Assembly (NCBI RefSeq): GCF_020217185.1
Contig: NZ_JAIWNX010000184.1
Coordinates: 1 to 10,000, forward strand
Length of the DNA stretch: 10,000 nucleotides
Source of the DNA: Asticcacaulis sp.
GTDB lineage: Bacteria > Pseudomonadota > Alphaproteobacteria > Caulobacterales > Caulobacteraceae
Reading direction: 5' to 3'
The notes below the pieces were generated by a model that was given only the letters and a program-made list of their open reading frames with translations, did no database searches and was not told the origin of the DNA. This document shows positions 6,303 through 10,000 of this stretch, piece by piece (within the stretch, counting starts at the first letter, position 1; every line of letters starts with the position of its first letter). Position numbers and translations under genes: made by a program.

Positions 6303-6369
6303 GCTTTTACGTTTGTCCGCGTGAGTCTTCCTTCGTAAAAGCCGGACAAGAGAACGGACCGCGGGGTCC
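6303..6369 (+). promoter_or_regulatory. Structured leader between cysQ and cysD with interlocked inverted repeats
   Basis: Two perfect inverted repeats are interleaved. GCTTTTACG (6303-6311) pairs with CGTAAAAGC (6334-6342), and TTGTCCG (6313-6319) pairs with CGGACAA (6343-6349), giving an a-b-a'-b' order. A second CGGAC at 6355-6359 can compete for GTCCG (6315-6319). It also overlaps GGACC (6356-6360), which pairs with GGTCC (6365-6369). The RNA could therefore switch between alternative hairpins ahead of the cysD start at 6391. No T run follows, so this is not a simple terminator. It does not look like the SAM-II riboswitch consensus. Regulatory function is inference. Confidence 0.35.
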
Positions 6370-6390
6370 CCGAAAAGAGTGTGGCAAGGC

Positions 6391-7305
6391 ATGTCGATTA
6401 CCCCTGACCGGTTGACTCACCTGCGGCGGCTGGAAGCCGAGTCGATCCATATCATGCGCGAAGTGGCAGCGGAGTTCAAAAACCCCGTGATGCTCTATTC
6501 GATCGGCAAGGATTCGTCGGTCATGCTGCATCTGGCGCTGAAGGCCTTCTATCCCTCAAAGCCGCCTTTCCCCCTGATGCACATCGACACGACGTGGAAG
6601 TTTCGGGAGATGATCAAATTCCGTGACGACACGGTGTCGCGTCTCGGTCTGACCCTGCTCAAACACACCAACCCCGATGGCCTGCGCGACAACGTCAACC
6701 CGTTTGACTACGGCAGCTCGGTCTATACCGGCATCATGAAGACGGATGCGCTCAAGCAGGCCCTGACGACGCATGGTTTCGATGCGGCCTTTGGTGGCGC
6801 GCGGCGCGATGAAGAAAAGTCGCGCGCCAAGGAACGTATCTTTTCTTTCCGCACGCAGAACCACGGCTGGGACCCCAAGAACCAGCGGCCGGAACTGTGG
6901 AACCTCTACAATGCCCGCATCAAGCCGGGTGAGTCGATCCGCGTCTTCCCGCTGTCCAACTGGACCGAACTCGACATCTGGCAGTACATCCTCGTCGAGA
7001 ATATTCCCATTGTGCCGCTCTATTTTTCTGCCCCGCGTCCGGTGGTGCGGCGTGGTGGTCAGTGGATCATGGTCGATGATGAGCGCCTGCCGCTCGAACC
7101 CGACGAAACCCCTGAAATTCGCAATGTGCGCTTCCGCACTCTGGGCTGTTATCCGCTGACGGCGGCCATCGAATCCGAAGCATCGACACTCGAAGAGATT
7201 GTCGCCGAAATGCTCGTGGCCCGGACCTCTGAACGATCGGGGCGCCTGATCGACCACGATGAAGCTGGCTCGATGGAAAAGAAGAAGCGTGAGGGCTATT
7301 TCTGA
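6391..7305 (+). CDS. cysD: Sulfate adenylyltransferase subunit 2 (CysD)
   Basis: The ATP-sulfurylase catalytic subunit. Together with CysN it forms adenosine 5'-phosphosulfate (APS) from sulfate and ATP in the cytosol. The 304 residues match the usual length and align end to end with E. coli CysD from memory. Visible motifs are [18 protein letters not shown] near the N-terminus, the PP-loop SIGKDSSV (37-44), [15 protein letters not shown] (135-149), [30 protein letters not shown], and the terminal [12 protein letters not shown]. The ATG at 6391 gives the standard N-terminus; a GTG at 6379 would add four residues. No good ribosome site precedes either start: only AAGAG at 6375-6379 and an AAGG too close to the ATG. 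This may matter given the structured leader. The stop codon overlaps the cysNC start by one base (TGATG). Confidence 0.96.
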   Translation: MSITPDRLTHLRRLEAESIHIMREVAAEFKNPVMLYSIGKDSSVMLHLALKAFYPSKPPFPLMHIDTTWKFREMIKFRDDTVSRLGLTLLKHTNPDGLRDNVNPFDYGSSVYTGIMKTDALKQALTTHGFDAAFGGARRDEEKSRAKERIFSFRTQNHGWDPKNQRPELWNLYNARIKPGESIRVFPLSNWTELDIWQYILVENIPIVPLYFSAPRPVVRRGGQWIMVDDERLPLEPDETPEIRNVRFRTLGCYPLTAAIESEASTLEEIVAEMLVARTSERSGRLIDHDEAGSMEKKKREGYF

Positions 7306-9227
7306 TGAACGCTCTGGACAAGATCGACACTGCGGCCTTCACCGACTATCTGGCGGCGCATGAGAAAAAGAGCCTGCTGCGCTTTCTGACCTGCGGCAGC
7401 GTCGATGACGGCAAATCGACCCTGATCGGTCGTCTGCTCTATGACACCAAGCTAATTTTTGAAGATCAGCTCGCGGGTCTTGAGAAAGACTCCAAACGCT
7501 TCGGCACGGTGGGCGAGGAGATCGATCTGGCGCTGCTGGTCGATGGGCTTCAGGCCGAGCGCGAACAGGGCATCACCATCGACGTGGCCTATCGCTTCTT
7601 CACGACAGAAAAGCGCAAATTCATCGTCGCCGACACGCCAGGCCATGAGCAATATACGCGCAACATGGCGACGGGAGCGTCTAATTCCGACCTCGCCGTG
7701 ATCCTGATTGATGCGCGTAAGGGCATATTGACCCAGACGCGCCGGCATTCCTTCATCGTCTCGCTTCTCGGCATCAAGCACGTCGTGCTGGCGGTCAACA
7801 AGATTGACCTGATGGACTACTCTCAAGAGGTCTATGAGCAGATCACGGCCGACTATCGCGCCTTTGCCGCTGATTTCGGCTTTGAGACGCTGGTGTCGAT
7901 TCCTCTGTCGGCGCGCTTTGGCGACAATGTGCTGGACCGCAGCGAAAAGCTCGGCTGGTATGAGGGCCCGACGCTCGTGGAGCATCTTGAAACCGTTGAG
8001 ATTAACCGCGACGAGACGCAGAAACCCTTCCGTCTGCCGGTGCAGTGGGTCAATCGCCCCGATTTGAATTTCCGCGGGTTTTCCGGCACCATTGCGTCGG
8101 GCACGGTGCGTCCGGGCGATGAGGTGGTCGTGGCCAGTTCTGGCAAGACTTCGCGCGTCAAATCCATCGTGACCTTCAACGGTGACCTGCCGGAGGCCGG
8201 AGCCGATGAAGCCGTTACCCTGACGCTTGAAGACGAAATCGACATTTCGCGCGGCGACATCCTTGCGGCACCGCAAGCCCGCCCGGAGGTGTGCGAGCAG
8301 TTTCAGGCCAGCTTGATCTGGATGAACGAGGACGAGCTGCTGCCGGGTCGCCCTTATTTGCTCAAGATCGGCGCGCGCACGGTCACGGCGACCGTCACCG
8401 ACATCCGCCACAAGACCGACGTCAACTCGTTTGAAAAACTGGCGGCCAAGACGCTGAAGCTCAATGAAGTCGCGACCGTCAATATCGCGGCGCAATCGCC
8501 CATCGCCTTCGATCCGTATGCGGACAATCGGGCGACGGGGGCCTTTATCCTGATTGATCGCATCTCAAACCTGACCCTGGGGGCCGGGTTGATCGACCAC
8601 GCTCTGCGCCGCGCCAGCAATGTACACTGGCAGGCGCTGGAGGTTTCCAAAGAGGCGCGCGCGGGCATCAAGCGGCAGAAGCCAGCGGTTCTGTGGTTCA
8701 CCGGCCTGTCGGGCGCGGGCAAATCGACCATCGCCAATCTGGTCGAAAAGAAACTGCTCAGTCTTGGCTATCACACGACGCTGCTGGACGGCGACAATGT
8801 GCGGCATGGACTGAACAAAGATCTGGGCTTCTCGGACGCCGACCGGGTGGAAAACATCCGCCGCGTCGCCGAGGTGTCCAAACTGATGACCGAAGCCGGT
8901 CTGATTACGCTCGTCTCCTTCATCTCGCCCTTCCGCGCCGAGCGTCAGATGGCGCGTGAACTGCTGCAAGAGGGCGAGTTTGTCGAAATCCACGTCGCCA
9001 CACCGCTGGAGATCGCCGAAGCCCGCGACGTCAAGGGGCTGTATAAAAAGGCGCGCGCCGGTCAGATCCCCAACTTCACCGGTATCGACAGCCCCTATGA
9101 GGCCCCGGAAAACCCGGAAATCGTCGTGGCGAAACACGGTGAAGCGCCCGAAGCCGAGGCCGAACGTATCTTCCAGTGGCTGTTTGAAAACGGCTATCTG
9201 CCGGTAGAGCCGACCTACGTCATCTGA
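7305..9227 (+). CDS. cysNC: Bifunctional CysN-CysC: sulfate adenylyltransferase GTPase subunit fused to APS kinase
   Basis: A 640-residue fusion with two activities in successive steps. Residues 1 to about 435 are the CysN translation-factor-like GTPase that drives APS synthesis by CysD. It shows G1 GSVDDGKST (31-39), the [11 protein letters not shown] switch region (89-99), G3 DTPGHEQY (110-117), G4 NKID (165-168) and beta-barrel domains after 240. Residues about 455-640 are APS kinase (CysC), making PAPS from APS and ATP. It has P-loop GLSGAGKST (467-475), DGDNVRHGL (495-503), [10 protein letters not shown] (538-547) with the presumed phospho-accepting/active-site Ser541, and [12 protein letters not shown] (575-586). 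All motifs look intact, so both halves should be active. NodQ of rhizobia has the same fusion, but adjacency to cysQ and absence of nodulation genes favour general sulfate assimilation. It is translationally coupled to cysD through the TGATG overlap. Confidence 0.96.
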   Translation: MNALDKIDTAAFTDYLAAHEKKSLLRFLTCGSVDDGKSTLIGRLLYDTKLIFEDQLAGLEKDSKRFGTVGEEIDLALLVDGLQAEREQGITIDVAYRFFTTEKRKFIVADTPGHEQYTRNMATGASNSDLAVILIDARKGILTQTRRHSFIVSLLGIKHVVLAVNKIDLMDYSQEVYEQITADYRAFAADFGFETLVSIPLSARFGDNVLDRSEKLGWYEGPTLVEHLETVEINRDETQKPFRLPVQWVNRPDLNFRGFSGTIASGTVRPGDEVVVASSGKTSRVKSIVTFNGDLPEAGADEAVTLTLEDEIDISRGDILAAPQARPEVCEQFQASLIWMNEDELLPGRPYLLKIGARTVTATVTDIRHKTDVNSFEKLAAKTLKLNEVATVNIAAQSPIAFDPYADNRATGAFILIDRISNLTLGAGLIDHALRRASNVHWQALEVSKEARAGIKRQKPAVLWFTGLSGAGKSTIANLVEKKLLSLGYHTTLLDGDNVRHGLNKDLGFSDADRVENIRRVAEVSKLMTEAGLITLVSFISPFRAERQMARELLQEGEFVEIHVATPLEIAEARDVKGLYKKARAGQIPNFTGIDSPYEAPENPEIVVAKHGEAPEAEAERIFQWLFENGYLPVEPTYVI

Positions 9228-9340
9228 TGGCGGCGGCGACTTGTAATCGGCGGCCAATGGCCCCATGTCTGTGCGCCTAAGCGGCGGGTTGAAGTGCTGC
9301 GCATTATGCACTAGACCGCAACTGTCTCTGGAGTACAGCC
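9228..9340 (+). other. Intergenic gap between cysNC and kdsA
   Basis: This 113-base gap holds only weak inverted repeats: GGCC-AAT-GGCC near 9252-9262 and AGTGC (9293-9297) with GCACT (9308-9312). None is followed by a T run, so I call no terminator. TGGAG at 9329-9333 is the ribosome site for kdsA. Any kdsA promoter here is not recognisable by eye. Confidence 0.4.
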
Positions 9341-10000
9341 ATGTCCGAATTGCGCGCCAATTCCGTCGTCGAACTTGCCTCTGCCAAGTTCGGTAATCAC
9401 CTGCCCATCTCGGTCATTGCCGGGCCTTGCCAGCTTGAAAGTCGCCAACACGCGCTGGAAGTGGCGTCGGCGCTAAAGGAAATCTCCGAGCGACTCGGCT
9501 TTGGCATCATCTTCAAGACCTCGTTTGACAAGGCCAACCGCACCTCGGCCAAGGCGGCGCGCGGAATAGGCTTGAAGGACGCTCTGCCCATCTTTGCGGA
9601 AATCCGTGAGAGCCTCGGTCTTGCCGTTCTTACCGACGTGCACGAGTCGCAACAATGCGCTCCGGTGGCCGAAGCCGTCGATGTGCTGCAAATCCCGGCC
9701 TTCCTGTGTCGTCAGACGGACCTGCTTCTGGCCGCCGCTGCCACAGGTCGCGCCATCAATGTCAAGAAGGGGCAGTTCCTCGCCCCTTGGGACATGAAGA
9801 ATGTGCTCGACAAGATCGTGCTGGGTGGCAATCCGAACGTGCTGCTGTGCGATCGTGGGACCAGCTTTGGCTACAACACACTCGTGTCGGACTTCCGCGG
9901 CCTGCCCATCATGGCCTCGACCGGGGCGCCGGTGATTTTTGATGCCACCCACTCGGTGCAGCAGCCCGGCGGTCTGGGCGGCTCCTCCGGTGGTCAGCGC
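9341..10000 (+). CDS. kdsA: 3-deoxy-8-phosphooctulonate synthase (KDO8P synthase), 3' end beyond window
   Basis: The enzyme condenses phosphoenolpyruvate with arabinose 5-phosphate to make KDO8P, the precursor of the KDO sugar of lipopolysaccharide; it implies a Gram-negative outer membrane. The first 220 codons are in the window, about 60 fewer than the usual full length, and the frame is open to the last base. Visible motifs are IAGPCQLES (26-34), [12 protein letters not shown] (58-69), TDVHES (98-103), [17 protein letters not shown] (117-133), [16 protein letters not shown] (140-155), [21 protein letters not shown] (171-191) and [12 protein letters not shown] (200-211). Cys30 in AGPC and the close match to the Aquifex aeolicus enzyme mark the metal-dependent class, unlike E. 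coli KdsA, which has Asn at that place. The ATG is supported by GGAG 7 bases upstream. Confidence 0.95.
   Translation, partial: MSELRANSVVELASAKFGNHLPISVIAGPCQLESRQHALEVASALKEISERLGFGIIFKTSFDKANRTSAKAARGIGLKDALPIFAEIRESLGLAVLTDVHESQQCAPVAEAVDVLQIPAFLCRQTDLLLAAAATGRAINVKKGQFLAPWDMKNVLDKIVLGGNPNVLLCDRGTSFGYNTLVSDFRGLPIMASTGAPVIFDATHSVQQPGGLGGSSGGQR

Noticed and set aside
6303..6349. SAM-II riboswitch (pseudoknot) upstream of cysD
   Set aside because: The pairing order is pseudoknot-like, but the conserved SAM-II loop and joining sequences are not seen, and the spacing (1-base first loop, none between a' and b') does not fit.
7452..8495. Minus-strand open frame of 347 codons opposite cysNC
   Set aside because: It is the antisense shadow of the conserved CysN GTPase, with Arg/His-rich composition and no motifs.
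9473..9952. Minus-strand open frame opposite kdsA
   Set aside because: The + strand frame from 9341 encodes unmistakable KdsA motifs throughout this span.

Overview
The window reads as an ordinary, densely coded stretch of an alphaproteobacterial chromosome. All ten genes are on the + strand. GC looks to be in the high 50s percent by eye. I lean towards Caulobacterales (Caulobacter/Asticcacaulis-like). The reasons are the fused CysN-CysC protein, the metal-dependent class of KdsA, Gram-negative envelope genes and several intergenic GANTC (CcrM-type) sites. This taxonomic call is inference; no rRNA or other marker gene is present.

Layout. Bases 2-661: 3' part of a bifunctional NMN adenylyltransferase/Nudix hydrolase whose start lies before the window. 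Bases 745-1347: thymidine kinase (tdk). Bases 1340-2335: a short PLP-dependent threonine/serine dehydratase overlapping tdk by 8 bases. After a 188-base gap, 2524-3288 and 3291-4172 form a tight two-gene unit: a MotA/TolQ/ExbB-like membrane protein and a MotB/OmpA-like partner, resembling the ZorA/ZorB motor of Zorya anti-phage systems but without effector genes. Bases 4240-5400: an N-acylglucosamine 2-epimerase (AGE) family enzyme, followed by a strong intrinsic terminator. Bases 5480-6280 (cysQ), 6391-7305 (cysD) and 7305-9227 (cysNC) form a sulfate-activation cluster. Bases 9341-10000: the first 220 codons of kdsA, running off the window.

How the genes work together. CysD and the CysN half of CysNC make APS from sulfate and ATP. 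The CysC half phosphorylates APS to PAPS. CysQ removes the 3' phosphate from PAP/PAPS. KdsA feeds lipopolysaccharide synthesis; the Nudix protein and tdk act in nucleotide/NAD metabolism and salvage.

Most worth a second look: (1) the standalone ZorAB-like motor pair with a very short ZorA and an atypical peptidoglycan-binding motif; (2) the cysQ-cysD leader, which holds two interlocked perfect inverted repeats and sits in a cluster of GANTC sites; (3) the terminator only 15 bases ahead of cysQ, with promoter-like boxes inside it. No tRNA, rRNA, CRISPR array, insertion sequence or credible minus-strand gene was seen, and no gene-free stretch exceeds 300 bases.
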